Assembly: GCA_963978545.1 (NCBI GenBank)
Contig: OZ021721.1
Coordinates: 98,877,918-98,941,917 of the forward strand
Direction of reading: 5' to 3'
Length of the DNA: 64,000 nucleotides
From: Linyphia triangularis
Taxonomy: Eukaryota > Arthropoda > Arachnida > Araneae > Linyphiidae
Part shown: positions 36,985 to 50,039 of the stretch, in pieces
Numbering within the stretch: the stretch's first letter is position 1
Layout of the letters: every line of letters begins with the position of its first letter
Made by a program: the position numbers and the translations under genes
Notes under the pieces: generated by a model
Told to the model about the DNA's origin: nothing
What the model saw: only the letters and a program-made list of their open reading frames with translations
Databases searched by the model: none

Positions 36985-37467
36985 CTCGTTTGTTTGTAGA
37001 TTTGGACTGTTCAGCGACAGGAAGCGGCTTCCAGAGACTATGCTCCCCACTAAACAGTGTCCACATGGGGGCTTTGTCACTTGACTCCTCGCTAGACTCG
37101 TCATCGCAGAAGACATCCTCTTGTGACGACATAATACCACTATCATCCCGTTTTCTGGATGAGACTGGCCTAACGTACTTGTGGCAGTCGCAGTCATTGG
37201 CAGAGAAGGATCTTCTGAAGCTTGGTTTAGTGTGCAGAGTAAGTCGAATAGTTTCGGGACCTGAAGAAATGTCAGTCAGGAACTTAGTAGTCTCGTTCAA
37301 TAAGTCAATAGCAGAGTCAGATTTCCTTCGATTCTGAATCGAGATTGATCTCTCAAGTTTAGAACACCATACACTGCATGGAGGATCGCAGGAACTAGAG
37401 TCAATTTCGATGTCCGATTCACTTGAAAATCTTTTTCTGAGCAGATCCTTTATTTCCATAGGAACTT
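36985..37467 (-). CDS. Gene 2, Ser/Asp-rich exon
   Basis: The exon is 483 nt, with acceptor TTAATCTTTTAG and donor CGAG|GTAAAA. It encodes EVPMEIKDLLRKRFSSESD, then SVWCSKLERSISIQNRRKSD, SFRRSFSANDCDCHKYVRP, RKRDDSGIMSSQEDVF, and ends SEESSDKAPMWTLFSG ... LWKPLPVAEQSKSTNKR. Several R-x-x-S and S-x-x-E/D sites suggest heavy phosphorylation (inference). The exon ends in phase 1, so at least one more exon lies at lower coordinates. I could not locate it. Confidence 0.78.
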
Positions 37468-40400
37468 CTAAAAGATTAAATTAAGATAATTTATGAAAAA
37501 TCGTACTCTTACAGCATTTTGTATAAATTGTTCATTCGTTAAATGAAATCCAAATTTTTTGAAAAAGTAAATTTCTTGCCTTCAACTTGCTCTTCAGCGT
37601 CAAGGTCAAGATTCAAAAGTTGGTGATGATCATCTTCATCCAATTGATCACTCTCGTCAGTCTGCAAGGAAAGATCCGAAATTAGTTTATATTGTTCTTG
37701 ATGTATAAACAGACTATTCATATAATTAATGTTTATTCTGCTCAATTGTTAATTAGAAGCTGTTTTACTCAAGAGAAACTTTATTTTAAGCACATTTATT
37801 TTCATTCAGTTGCACTACACATTTTATAAACAGACAGGGAAATTAAAACGCATTACTTCATTTTGTATCTACATATCTTAAACTTATGTCCAATTTATGA
37901 AACGCCTGCAAGAAGTCATTAGAATATCGTAAATGTTTTGTTAAGTTTACATCTAGATCGGATAATGAAATCAGCTAACAACGAATTTTAAAGTTTCTAG
38001 TTGACAATTCAATTAAAATTAAACATTTTATTTTATGCAGTTTCGATTCATGGGTTAGTGTAGCAATTAGTATCTCTGCAACGAGAGTTAATCGTAAAGC
38101 ACATTTTATCGACATTCTCAGTTGAACCAAGGTACTTAATTACCCTATGCAAATCCACTATTGATGTCTGGTTACATATCGAGTCGCAGAATTAAAAACT
38201 ATACTTAAATTTCAAGTTTAAACTTTTACCTCTGAAGATTTTAATTACTCAATGTCTAGACTACTTGCAACTTTAGTTCGATTAAGAATGATCCATCCAA
38301 ATGGAAATATCTTTCAGCACAATTTTGAACATAAAGGTGTTTCACGGTCCATTAGATAAACGAAATGTTTAGTAATTCATGCAACTCGATAAAATTCCAT
38401 TCCTTTTGATATTTGAGGGCTATCTAAAGAACCGTTTGTGCCGAGAAACTCAATCCATTTGAAGTAAGCTATGCTTGCAAACTGATTACACCAGTAAAAC
38501 TTAACCGACTACAATACTACAAATTCGCCGTTTTAAGTATCGTGCAAGCTTTTCAATAAAATCTACAGATTTCGCTAAACTTTTCAGAAGTGCCAGATAC
38601 TTTTCATGGTTGAATTAAAAACTAAATCACACTTTTAAACTTGCCGAATAGGGAGAATGATACAAACTAAAATCCCATACATTTTAGGATTGCAATGTTT
38701 ATAAACTACTGAAAAATGGTTCAACTTGGATGAATTTTGTAAAGCAACTGGCACAACAAGCAAGAAATCCGAACGATTGTTAAATGTTTAAAAATTTACA
38801 AAGCTGTTTGCACAAGTGTATTTCTTGGCGATTTTCTATTGTTCTATACAAAAAAAGTATTCAGGGAGTCTTTTACTGGTTTATTGAAGCAAAATCTTTA
38901 AAGACCAATACAAACTTTTACTTTCGACTAAGCAACTACATTTAAAATAGTGACGTTTGATTTGACAGTGTATGAAACGTGTTGAAAAACGCTTAACAAT
39001 ATCGAAAAGTACAGGCTATAGGTAGGAAGAAATACTCAACCAACACTCGTTTTTATGATTGTCATACCTTCCCATAGAAAGATTTCGTATATTTACGCTT
39101 ATTTTAGCAATCATAAGTCCAAACAAAGAAATTCAACAATGGGGAATACAAGTTTTTATTTGTGAAATTTTAAATTTTTTGCATAATCTTTACCAAACTC
39201 ATTTAAAACATAAATACAATATTTTATCAATTATGCTTAAAAAATGTTTGCTTTCCACATTAGTAGGCCGCTTTGCCGCCATGAACCTATTCATTACAAA
39301 TTCATGAAACTTTGTATTCCGAAGTTCTTGTAATACTGAAACCCAATGTAGAGTATTATGAACCTTTGAACTTTTAGAGTTCAATTCTTTTAATATGCAT
39401 CCTGCCTCTTCTGAAAAACTACGCACACTTATAAAACCTTCAAATTTTCTCTAATTAGTACAAATGATATACCCAGCGTTCGGAGTTCTTTAGAAAACTC
39501 CCGAGATAATTTCTCTGGAGACCAACCTCCGAGATTTGAAAGAAAAGTAAAATGTTTGAGCAAGAGGAATTTTCATAGTTTTCAAGGTTAAGGCTACATT
39601 CAATAGAGTAATATTTTTTTTTTACATTTCTACCCCATTCAATGCATTTAAATTATCTGCAAGAAGTAAAACACGTTTTGTATTTTATGCAAGTTTCGCA
39701 ATTATATTCTTTAATCTATCCATTTATCTTTAAAATGGATCTGGAAGGTTACCAAAAATAGTTAGGTGTCGGTTGTTAGTCTGCACTTGCGTTTGTTTCG
39801 ACAAATTGATATAAAATATTAACATTTAATAAGAAAAAACCCAGAAATTTTGAATATTTAAGAATAGAAACAATGAGTATTCGCCTTTGAATGAAAGCAT
39901 TTAATAGAACACTAAAAACTGCAGACCAATAAGAAACTTAAAATTTATCATGACCTTAAGGGCTCTGTCTACTTAGTAAAAATAGCGTTTTTTCCATGCA
40001 TCCTATCATTTTTTTAATACTGTTATGTTTATTGATATAAAACTTGTTAGGCTTAACAAAAATATTCGTAACCACTTTCTTAGCGTGAAAATGCCAGATA
40101 AGCAGGAATCCTCAAAAGGTTGCGCTGTTGAAACAATTTCAGAAGCTACTAAACCGATCCTTATGAAATTTTAACCACATATTCTGTACACTTATGGCTA
40201 TATTCCGTACGAGAATTATTTCAAAATGTTAATTTGCTATTTTTGGGCAAAAACCACGTTTTAATTTTTTTGTCTGCCATTTTGTTAATTTTGCATATAA
40301 ATTAACATTGGAGGTACGGGATATAGCCACTGTCACATTAAACCCAAAACCATAATTTTTTTTCTTTCAGATGGGACATTGCTTAGATTTTTTTTAACAG

Positions 40401-43400
40401 CGTACACCTACCTACTTTTTGAGGACTACTGTTTACCTGGCATTTTCACACTAAAATAGTTAAAATCTTTTTTATTTTTAGTAATTCACGAATGCTTTTG
40501 TTAAGCCTAACAAGTTTTGTATCAATAAAACTAACAGTATTCTTAAGATTTAATAAAATGCCTTTTTTATCATGCATATAAAATAGACAGAGCCCTCAAA
40601 CTCATCTGGCGAAATTTGAACAATTTTCCGAAAGCCGTAGTGAAAAAAATTGCTCGAATATTTACAAAAAATACTTAACGTATAATCGTTATCCATTACA
40701 AATGCAAAGCTTAAATTACAAGTTATTCAAGAATTATCAACTTCACAATAGTAAACAATTCTCTTAAGTAACAGGAGAAAATTTAAAACATTTAATAAAC
40801 GCGGAAAATCCTTTTAAAAAGGTAAAACCAAGCAATAAACTAATTTTACTTTCAACGACAGCAATAACATTTTATTTAAAATGTTAATTTTAAAATTAAG
40901 TTTTCGTAATCCGTTCCTTTCAAATATTGAAAATTAGAAATGTGTTCACCAATACTCCGGGTTTCCATTTATGTGTTCAGACTACGATTCTAACGTATGA
41001 CTAATTTTTATATAAAAATTTCATAATATTATACTTTTATCAGCATGATGCTCGTTTCAAAAAGATTATGGTGCTTATTTACCTATTAAGAGAAGATTCC
41101 AGCACAATTTAATTAAATGATAAAGTATTAACCATTTTTAATTAAACTTATCCGATCTCTTGAAGCACTTATTGCAATTCACCTTTTCCATAACAGGGTT
41201 GAAAAAAATTAGTTACCCACGAAAATGACTGGGTAATTTTTTATTTTAAGCATTTTTGCAATTCGCACCATTTTCCTACTTTTAATAGCAAAATAAACAC
41301 ATTTAAAACCTTATAATTAAAACCTTATATGGCTTACGAAGATTAAGTTAGCTATAAAGATTTGTAAATTTGAGTTTACCATCATCTTTAAGGAGGCTCT
41401 TAAATTAGTGACTTTTTACACATGTACAATTATTGCTGATGATTAAGCCGTCATATTTTTAATAAAATCTATAGAATACGTTTAAGTTTCAATCATTGAT
41501 AGAAACCCATGTTACAAGACGGGCAAAAATTTCTTTTACGACAATGACTTCCATCACTGAGACGCCGGTACGACCACGTGGCATACTTGAATTTGAAACT
41601 TTTAAAGGTTTTTTTTAATTCGACGTACAAAACACTTGATCTTTTGGAATGTTTAATATGTATAACCTTTCAAAGTTTATCGATAGTGTTAAATATTTAA
41701 GAGCTCTCTACTTTGGATGCATGAAGAAACGCTATTTTTATTAATTTTTTCCTTTAATACTGTTATGTTTATCGATATATGTAAAACTTGTTAGGCTTAA
41801 GAAAAACATTCGTAAATTAGAAAAAAATTTATTGGTTTTAACCACTTTAGTGTGAAAATGCCAGGTAAACAGGAGTCCTCAAAAGGTTGCTCTGTTAAAA
41901 AATCTCAAACTACTGAACTGATCCTTATGAAATTTTAACCACACATTCCATACACTTATCGCTATATCCCGTAACAGAATTATTGCAAAAAAAAGCGTTT
42001 GATTTTTTTGTGCGCTATTTTGGCATATAAATTATTATAGGTACTAGATATAGCCACTATCACACTAAACCTTAAACCATTCAATTTTTTTTGTTTCAGA
42101 TGGGCCGTTCAGATTGGTTGGTTGTATTCAGATTATCTGGCGCCGTCAGCAACACGAGGGCTATAATGCGCCGAAACATTTCGTCATTTAACAAACCAAC
42201 ATACATTTACAAACACCCATGCCTACACGGGACTCGAACCCGCAACCTCGCGGTCTAGAAGCCAGCACGCTAACCACTATACCGTTTGGTCGGCGGGCCG
42301 TTCAGATGTTTTCAACAGTGCACACTACTTTTTGAGAACCCCTGTTTACCCGGCATTTTCACACTAAAGATAATTAAAATCAATAAGTTTTTTTTTTAGT
42401 AATGTTAGGCTTAACAAAAATATTCGTACAAGTTTTATATCAATAAACATAACCGTATTCTTAAAAAAAATAAAATAGAGTTTTATTCATGCATCTAAAG
42501 TAGACAGTGCTCTTAAAGATGGATTTCCTTTGATGAATTAAAGGCTTGTAGAAAAAGTAACCATCAAAGCGCTCGATATTGAATAGTAAAATTAAGATTG
42601 GAACTTGACCACAAGAACTAGAAATCATTCTCACCCATTACGCAAGTAGGCGAGACTTCATTATTACAACTATAGAGAACATTGAGGTAATTTTACCTTT
42701 GGTGCACTCACCCCCACTTTACAAAAACCCAGTTTATTTAGATAATTTTAAACCAGTTATAAAATCTATTACAATCCGTTATATATCCTATTGTACACTT
42801 TTAGAAAGCACGAACTTAAATTGCAATCCTAGTTTACCGAAAAATCGGATACAGTATCTCTAAGGTATATAGTTGAACTTTTTCTGACGAAAAACAAATC
42901 CAAGAAACAGTTATTCACTTAAGACAAGTTTTTATCTACAAAAATAAATCCATTACGAGCCAATCCAGAATGATTTGTGTACAGCGACAAAATCACGATT
43001 TTAAAAAACAGAACTGCTTTCAATAAGGTACGAGCCGCAGATTAAAATTGATATCATTAAACCATTCCTTATAAGTGAATACGCATGTACTAAATTTGGT
43101 ATCGATTAAGTTCTTAAACTCAAGCTAAAACTTATTCTACAAGTTTCACGATATCTTAAGAACCTCTGTAGTTATCAAATAACAAAGACTACTTACATTA
43201 ACATCCGAGTTATTTGTATTCCAAAGAGATTCAAAATAAGTTGAACCAAAACCTTCATCAATCTCATCTTCAGTCACATCTTCAGCAGTGTCAAAGTCGT
43301 CGATCAAGCTATATACACTATACACAATTTCCTTCATCTGCTTCGAATAATAGTCCAGATCAGATCTAGTATCCACGTCTAGTTTTTCTTCAAAATCTAC

Positions 43401-44156
43401 AAATTCTATTTCAGCTATCTGATCATTTCGTGCACGCTCTTGTAAAATGAACTCATTGCCCTCTTCGCTTTCCTTAGAACGACATAGATGGATTTCTTTC
43501 ATAGAACAGGAATTACTGAAGTTGAATGGATTACCAAAAAACTCGGCCGGAATATGGTATCCAAACATTGGAGGACAACTGCATGGCTGAACAACTGAAG
43601 GATTCCACAGCTTTAGATCCTTGTCGGTAAGAGACCAGACGCCGTCTTTCAAGACTTTAGGACGGTGTGGAAGAGATAGCAAAGGTCGGAATGCTTGCTC
43701 ATGACGGTAAAGTCCATAAAATGCCACAAGCAAGAGAGTCGGTGAGGGTATCCGGCTTACCGAAAAATCAAAAATACGTGGAATAGTTTTACGAGAATTC
43801 GATGATTTGCCAGTTTCTTTTATGCTCAGTGGTACAATACTAGGGATTTTATTAAATAAATAAGCCAAGATTACCGTTAGATCACGTCTAGTTTTTAGGC
43901 AGTTTTTAAGAGCAAACAACTTTAAAACAAGATGCATTAGCTCGTGTTCATTAAGATAGTTTTCCCCTCGCTCTTTTTTATATTTAACTACTTTCTGGAT
44001 GATGTGCTCAGCAACGGATTTAAATGAGATCGTGTCTGTGGCAATTGCTTCAGGATTCGAAATTAACTCTTCAGCTTCTGTAGCGACTCCCGTCAAGTTG
44101 GATGGAATAAAGGTACTTGCTAGAGGGTTTAAACTTGATCCTTTGGCCATCATCAT
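36985..44156 (-). CDS. Uncharacterised acidic Ser-rich protein, N-terminal 508 residues (PPP1R15-like?): complement join(44156-43197, 37661-37580, 37467-36985), 3' end missing
   Basis: Three exons join in phase without a stop (1525 nt), so this is a real coding gene. The start is one of three consecutive ATGs (44156, 44153, 44150). An in-frame TAA lies 45 nt upstream with no ATG between. The third ATG has the better context (A at -3, G at +4). Residues ~40-150 look helical and partly hydrophobic. Residues ~225-320 are acidic and end in TEDEIDEGFGSTYFESLWN. Exons 2-3 are Asp/Glu/Ser-rich (SDQLDEDDHHQLLNLDLDAE) and contain RDDSGIMSSQEDVF plus two Trp-Thr/Lys-x-Leu-type motifs (APMWTLFSG, HSLWKPL). 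The D-E-G-F-x-S ... LWN pattern resembles repeats in PPP1R15 eIF2-alpha phosphatase regulators. The diagnostic K/R-V-x-F PP1-docking exon was not found, so that assignment is a guess. Confidence 0.7.
37580..37661 (-). CDS. Gene 2, acidic mini-exon
   Basis: The exon is 82 nt, entered through TTTCCTTGCAG in phase 0. It encodes TDESDQLDEDDHHQLLNLDL followed by DAEEQVE and leaves after one base of the next codon. The 3' border reads GAAG|GCAAGA. No GT donor restores the frame here, so a GC-AG intron (37579-37468, 112 bp) is the simplest model. It joins precisely to the next exon as Glu-Glu-Val-Pro. Confidence 0.75.
39960..40595. mobile_element. TTAA-type element family B, copy 1, 636 bp
   Basis: GGGCTCTGTCTACTTAGTAA at the left and ...TAGACAGAGCCC at the right are inverted. 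TTAA (39956-39959) precedes the left end and TCAA follows the right. Subterminal arms pair further in (GTTAGGCTTAACAAAA and TTTTGTTAAGCCTAAC; CCAGATAAGCAGGAATCCTC against GAGGACTACTGTTTACCTGG). Much of the element is thus a long imperfect palindrome. Confidence 0.75.
41701..42512. mobile_element. TTAA-type element family B, copy 2, split by a SINE
   Basis: It shares its sequence with copy 1 along its whole length (for example ACTGTTATGTTTAT and GAGTCCTCAAAAGGTTGC). It begins GAGCTCTCTAC, ends GTAGACAGTGCTC, and is flanked by TTAA at 41697-41700 and 42513-42516. A SINE and its target duplication interrupt it at 42102-42305. Without that insert it is ~619 bp, close to copy 1. Confidence 0.82.
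42113..42294 (-). mobile_element. tRNA-derived SINE (family A), copy 2
   Basis: Nearly identical to copy 1, same orientation. GGGCCGTTCAG flanks it at 42102-42112 and 42295-42305 as the target duplication. It is inserted in the family B element, so it is the younger of the two. Confidence 0.92.
43197..44156 (-). CDS. Gene 2, first coding exon (320 codons)
   Basis: The open frame runs from ATG at 44156 to donor AAT|GTAAGT at 43197/43196. It encodes MMMAKGSSLNPLASTF at the N-terminus. Mid-exon features are a helical stretch (HIIQKVVKYKKERGENYL), an aliphatic segment SPTLLLVAFYGLY, LKLWNP and a Cys-rich turn QPCSCPPMFG. The exon ends with the acidic DFDTAEDVTEDEIDEGFGS and SLWN. No signal peptide is apparent. 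The preceding bases up to 44263 look like 5' UTR of the same exon, because an acceptor ATTTACAG sits just 5' of it. Confidence 0.82.
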
Positions 44157-44263
44157 GACGAAGAGTGCTAGCAGATTCGAATATTCAAAAGGATAGTTTT
44201 AATGGTTTCCGAACGTAGAAAACTCAAATTGATCCTTTTCCGTAGCAAGTGTACAAACTGAAC
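44157..44263 (-). other. Gene 2 probable 5' UTR segment of first coding exon
   Basis: Read on the - strand, CATTATTTACAG|GTTCAG gives an acceptor whose exon would begin at 44263 and continue into the ATG cluster at 44156. The in-frame TAA just upstream of the ATG is inside this stretch. A separate 5' non-coding exon and promoter would then lie at higher coordinates; neither is recognised. Confidence 0.45.
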
Positions 44264-45397
44264 CTGTAAATAATGTTACAAGTTAAAATTATCAAGACAT
44301 TAAAACCGAACAGTATTATCAATCGAGAGCACTGACACTACATTTAGAATATTTACTGGTTTTCTACATGGGGGGAGACTCTATAGAACTACTTATCACT
44401 AACTCTAAAACAGTTTTTATTTTTACATTGCCAGATAACAAGTTCGAACCCACCACACTTCATCTGAAAGAGACCAAATGGAAGATTAAGTTTTTATTCG
44501 GGAATGCTCCCGGTTGCGGATTCAACTGCTATTAGAACCAGGTATTGAGTAAGCATATACTTCCTTATGTTGACACATTTTAAATCTTTTCAATTAGGAG
44601 GAATTCTTAAGATGTGAAAGGGCCCAACTTTCACAGCAGGGACTGAAATAGAGATGGTGAGCAAATTCATTCCGATTATCAAACGACGACTTTTCAATTT
44701 TAATATTTTCTAAAACTATGAACATTTCTGCCGTGTTAAAGTGTTTATTAAAGCTATTCTAGAAGTATTCCAAATTTTTTTTTATGTTTACTACGTATTA
44801 AATAGATGCTAGTTTCATTAAATCCCACTTTTCTTAAAACAATGTTTTTAGGATAAAAATATTCAATACTCTTTCATTTATAGTCTACTCTACAAACCAG
44901 ATATTAACCCGCAATTACACGCACCGAGTCTTAAAGGCCCAGTCGTTTAAAACCATATCATAGAAACATCAGCGCGCGTGCTCTTGGGTTACACATTTCA
45001 ACCCATGGATTAATACAGAAACAGAAAATTCAGGCTAAAAAAAGTTAAAATTTTAGTGCATCAACTTAACGAAATTTCTTTAAAAAACGACCAAACCTTG
45101 ACAATATGAATGCACGGATAAATATTTGCAAGAGCGTTTATAGAATGCATAGCAAATAAACTGGGTGTTTAAATACCACTTTTTAAAATTTACCTTTAAA
45201 AACAATTGTAACATTTAGATACAGAAGCAATTGCGTACATTCCCTTTAAAATAGAATGAGCAAATACACTATTAACAGAAGCGGCAAAGTAATAGGCCAT
45301 GGTATTTCTTACGAGAAGATAAACAAAAAGAACAGTTTTGGAAATGACGAGACATTTGTCAAAGAGCGCATTTCCCCGTCAACAAAAAAACTCTGTC
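44264..45397. other. Upstream flank or 5' intron of gene 2
   Basis: No promoter motif or upstream exon was recognised. AT-rich, no repeats of note. Confidence 0.35.
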
Positions 45398-45410
45398 CTT
45401 GTATTACAAG

Positions 45411-45587
45411 ATTGGTTGAATTCAGATTATCTGGCGCCGTCAGCAACACGAGGGCTATAATGCGCGAAACATTCGTCATTTGACAAGCCAACATACATTT
45501 ACAAACACCCATGCCTAACACGGGACTCGAACCCGCAACCTGGTGGTCTAGAAGCTAGCACGCTAACCACTATACCGTTTGGTCGGC
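45411..45587 (-). mobile_element. tRNA-derived SINE (family A), copy 3
   Basis: Same head and body as the other copies. The target duplication CTTGTATTACAAG (itself palindromic) is exact at 45398-45410 and 45588-45600. Short frames over it (45256-45483, 45309-45521) are by-products of the SINE. Confidence 0.93.
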
Positions 45588-45600
45588 CTTGTATTACAAG

Positions 45601-47320
<1,720 letters not shown>

Positions 47321-47779
47321 AGCGTACAAACAAACCAAGTAACGAATTGCGAATTGGGATTGACTGCATGTAATGAATTTTTCATGATGTTAGAGTTACA
47401 CGATACGGAAGAATGGGGGCTCAAGCTCACGAAACAAAATTGTATGATCAATAGAATAATAAGAAAGAAAAAACAGTTGAGTAACCATACAGTGAGTATT
47501 CAGTACACGAACACTAGGCGTATGAACAAAATCGCATCTTATCTTTTTGTTATTGACTGGAAACATAATTCATTGTAAGACGAAAAACCGCCATTCCAAT
47601 CTACTTCATCTTTACTGCAAGCTAAGAATCAATACTCTTACAATCCATCTTTGGCACTTACAATATCTAATCTCAAAAACGTATACACACCTCGGTGATT
47701 GGAACAGTCAGGCATAAATAGACGAGCTGCTGGTAAAAGCGTTTCGGAATTTCTCCTATTCGAGATGCAAATGATGATC

Positions 47780-49341
47780 GTTTGACCGAACTAAGTGGGC
47801 GATTGAAGTTCGTAATAATATAACCCATAAAACAAAGTTTTTAATAGTAATGATTATTCAGCGCAATGATATGTGGTGCTTATTGCTCCTCTACTTAAAA
47901 ACTCTCTTCCACCCACTTTAAAAATCCTCATCGCATTTTGAAGAAAATTGCATGCACTGTGTATTTGCATACGAGTTATTTTTCTATAAGAAGATCACTT
48001 GTACAGAGTTATATTTTAATGTAGAAGATCATGATTAAATACTTCTGAGGAAATAGGTACGTTATATACAAACAGGTGCTAAAGTAGAAACTTTAAGAGT
48101 CAATACCTAAAAAGTTACTTTTCGATACATACCTCAATTATCCACTTAGTTCTTCGTTTGACCGAACTAAGTGGGCGATTGAAGTTCGTAATAATATAAC
48201 CCATAAAACAAAGTTTTTAATAGTAATGATTCAGCGCAATGATATGTGGTGCTTACTGCTCCTCTACTTAAAAACTCTCTTCCACCCACTTTAAAAATCC
48301 TCATCGCATTTTGAAGAAAATTGCATGCACTGTGTATTTGCATACGAGTTATTTTTCTATAAGAAGATCACTTGTACAGAGTTATATTTTAACATAGAAG
48401 ATCATGATTAAATACTTCTGAGGAAATAGATACGTTATATACAAACAGGTGCTAAAATAGAAACTTTAAGAGTCAATACCTAAAAAGTTACTTTTCGATA
48501 CATACCCCAATTATCCACTTAGTTCTTCGTTTGACCGAACTAAGAGGGCGATTGAATTTCGTAATAATATAACCCATAAAACAAAGTTTTTAATAGTAAT
48601 GATTATTCAGCGCAATGATATGTGGTGCTTATTGCTCCTCTACTTAAAAACTCTCTTCCACCCACTTTAAAAATCCTCATCGCATTTTGAAGAAAATTGC
48701 ATGCACTTTGTATTTGTATACTAGTTATTTTTCTATAAGAAGATCACTTGTACAGAGTTATATTTTAATGTAGAAGATCATGATTAAATACTTCTGAGGA
48801 AATAGGTACGTTATATACAAACAGGTGCTAAAATAGAAACTTTAAGAGTCAATACCTAAAAAGTTACTTTTCGATACATACCTCAATTATCCACTTAGTT
48901 CTTCGTTTGACCGAACTAAGTGAGCGATTGAAGTTCGTAATAATATAACCCATAAAACAAAGTTTTTAATAGTAATGATTATTCAGCGCAATGATATGTG
49001 GTGCTTATTGCTCCTCTACTTAAAAACTCTCTTCCACCCACTTTAAAAATCCTCATCGCATTTTGAAGAAAATTGCATGCACTTTGTATTTGTATACGAG
49101 TTATTTTTCTATAAGAAGATCACTTGTACAGAGTTATATTTTAATGTAGAAGATCGTGATTCAATACTTCTGAGGAAATAGGTGCGTTATATACAAACAG
49201 GTGCTAAAGTAGAAACTTTAAGAGTCAATACCTAAAAAGTTACTTTTCGATACATACCCCAATTATCCACTTAGTTCTTCGTTTGACCGAACTAAGAGGG
49301 CGATTGAATTTCGTAATAATATAACCCATAAAACAAAGTTT
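47780..49341 (+). repeat. Satellite array: four full ~375-bp units plus a partial fifth
   Basis: TTTGACCGAACTAAG starts units at 47781, 48157, 48530, 48906 and 49282 (periods 376, 373, 376, 376). Units differ at only a handful of positions. The fifth stops after ~60 bp at AAACAAAG followed by a T run. At each internal junction CCACTTAGTTC ... GAACTAAG(T/A)GG forms a hairpin (for example 48142-48174). No open frame spans a unit. Confidence 0.95.
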
Positions 49342-49552
49342 TTTTTTTTTTTTGTATAAATCGATATGCATTGCCAATTTTTATATTCGTTAACAGCATG
49401 TTCTTGGTGTCGATTCTGTAAACAGCGTGTTCTTGGTGTCTCCATCTAATTTTAAATATGAAAAATCTTTCTATAAGCAAATTACGGTTAAAATTTATTT
49501 ATTGAAAATGAACGTGAATTTATGCCCTCACATCCAAGTATCATTTATTTAT

Positions 49553-49657
49553 TCCGATTAAAACAATTTTATTATTGATTCTGATTAAAACAATTTTATT
49601 ATTGATTCTGATTAAAACAATTTTATTATTGATTCTGATTAAAACAATTTTATAATT
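49553..49657 (+). repeat. Minisatellite, 27-bp unit, ~4 copies
   Basis: GATTAAAACAATTTTATTAT plus TGATTCT is repeated head-to-tail. The last unit decays into ATAATTTATTTATT. It adjoins the repeat copy at 49660-49915 and may be its variable end. Confidence 0.92.
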
Positions 49658-49659
49658 TA

Positions 49660-49915
49660 TTTATTACAAAATTCTGGCAACAGGAAAGAGTTTATTCAAT
49701 GGTCGATTAAATGCTATTTTAGGACAAATGGATCACGACAAGTTGGTTTATTAGTATTCCGTAAAATCGACGTAACAGTTAAAACTCCAAAATTTGATAT
49801 AATGCACTGTCATCGACATCGAGTCTATCTACCAAGTTTCAGACCCATTGGAGGACGGCAAGGAGGTTAATTAAGCCTCCGTAGATTTGCCACCCATCGT
49901 CACACAAAATGGAAG
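49660..49915 (-). repeat. Interspersed repeat family C, copy 1
   Basis: Its complement matches 60740-60985: GGCAAATCTACGGAGGC, TTAACCTCCTTGCCGTCCTC, CTGAAACTTGGTAGATAG, TCGATGTCGATGACA and ACTCTTTCCTGTTG appear in the same order. It carries no coding region; its class is unknown to me. Confidence 0.75.
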
Positions 49916-50039
49916 TTAATAAAAAAGATTTAAAAAATAACTTTTTATTTCTTAAAGATTCTACTTTTGCACTCTTTTAAATATAACATACCAATTTCAT
50001 CAGCCAAAATATCTGTCATTAGAGAACCATGGTAAATGT

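Larger units (their letters stand above)
37662..43196 (-). other. Gene 2 intron (5.5 kb)
   Basis: GTAAGT donor and TTGCAG acceptor on the - strand. It contains two copies of one TTAA-flanked mini-element family (39960-40595, 41701-42512) and a SINE, listed separately. Short frames such as 39059-39307 have no coding character. The remainder is AT-rich with nothing else recognised. Confidence 0.7.

Noticed and set aside
36990..37337. 115-codon + frame (and - frame 36913-37197) over gene 2 exon 3
   Set aside because: Shadow frames of the well-supported - strand exon 37467-36985.
43999..44196. 65-codon + frame
   Set aside because: Shadow of the first gene 2 coding exon.
45256..45521. Open frames on both strands containing FRLSGAVSNTRA-like peptides (also 62309-62567)
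   Set aside because: They come from the body of the tRNA-derived SINE, which is non-coding.
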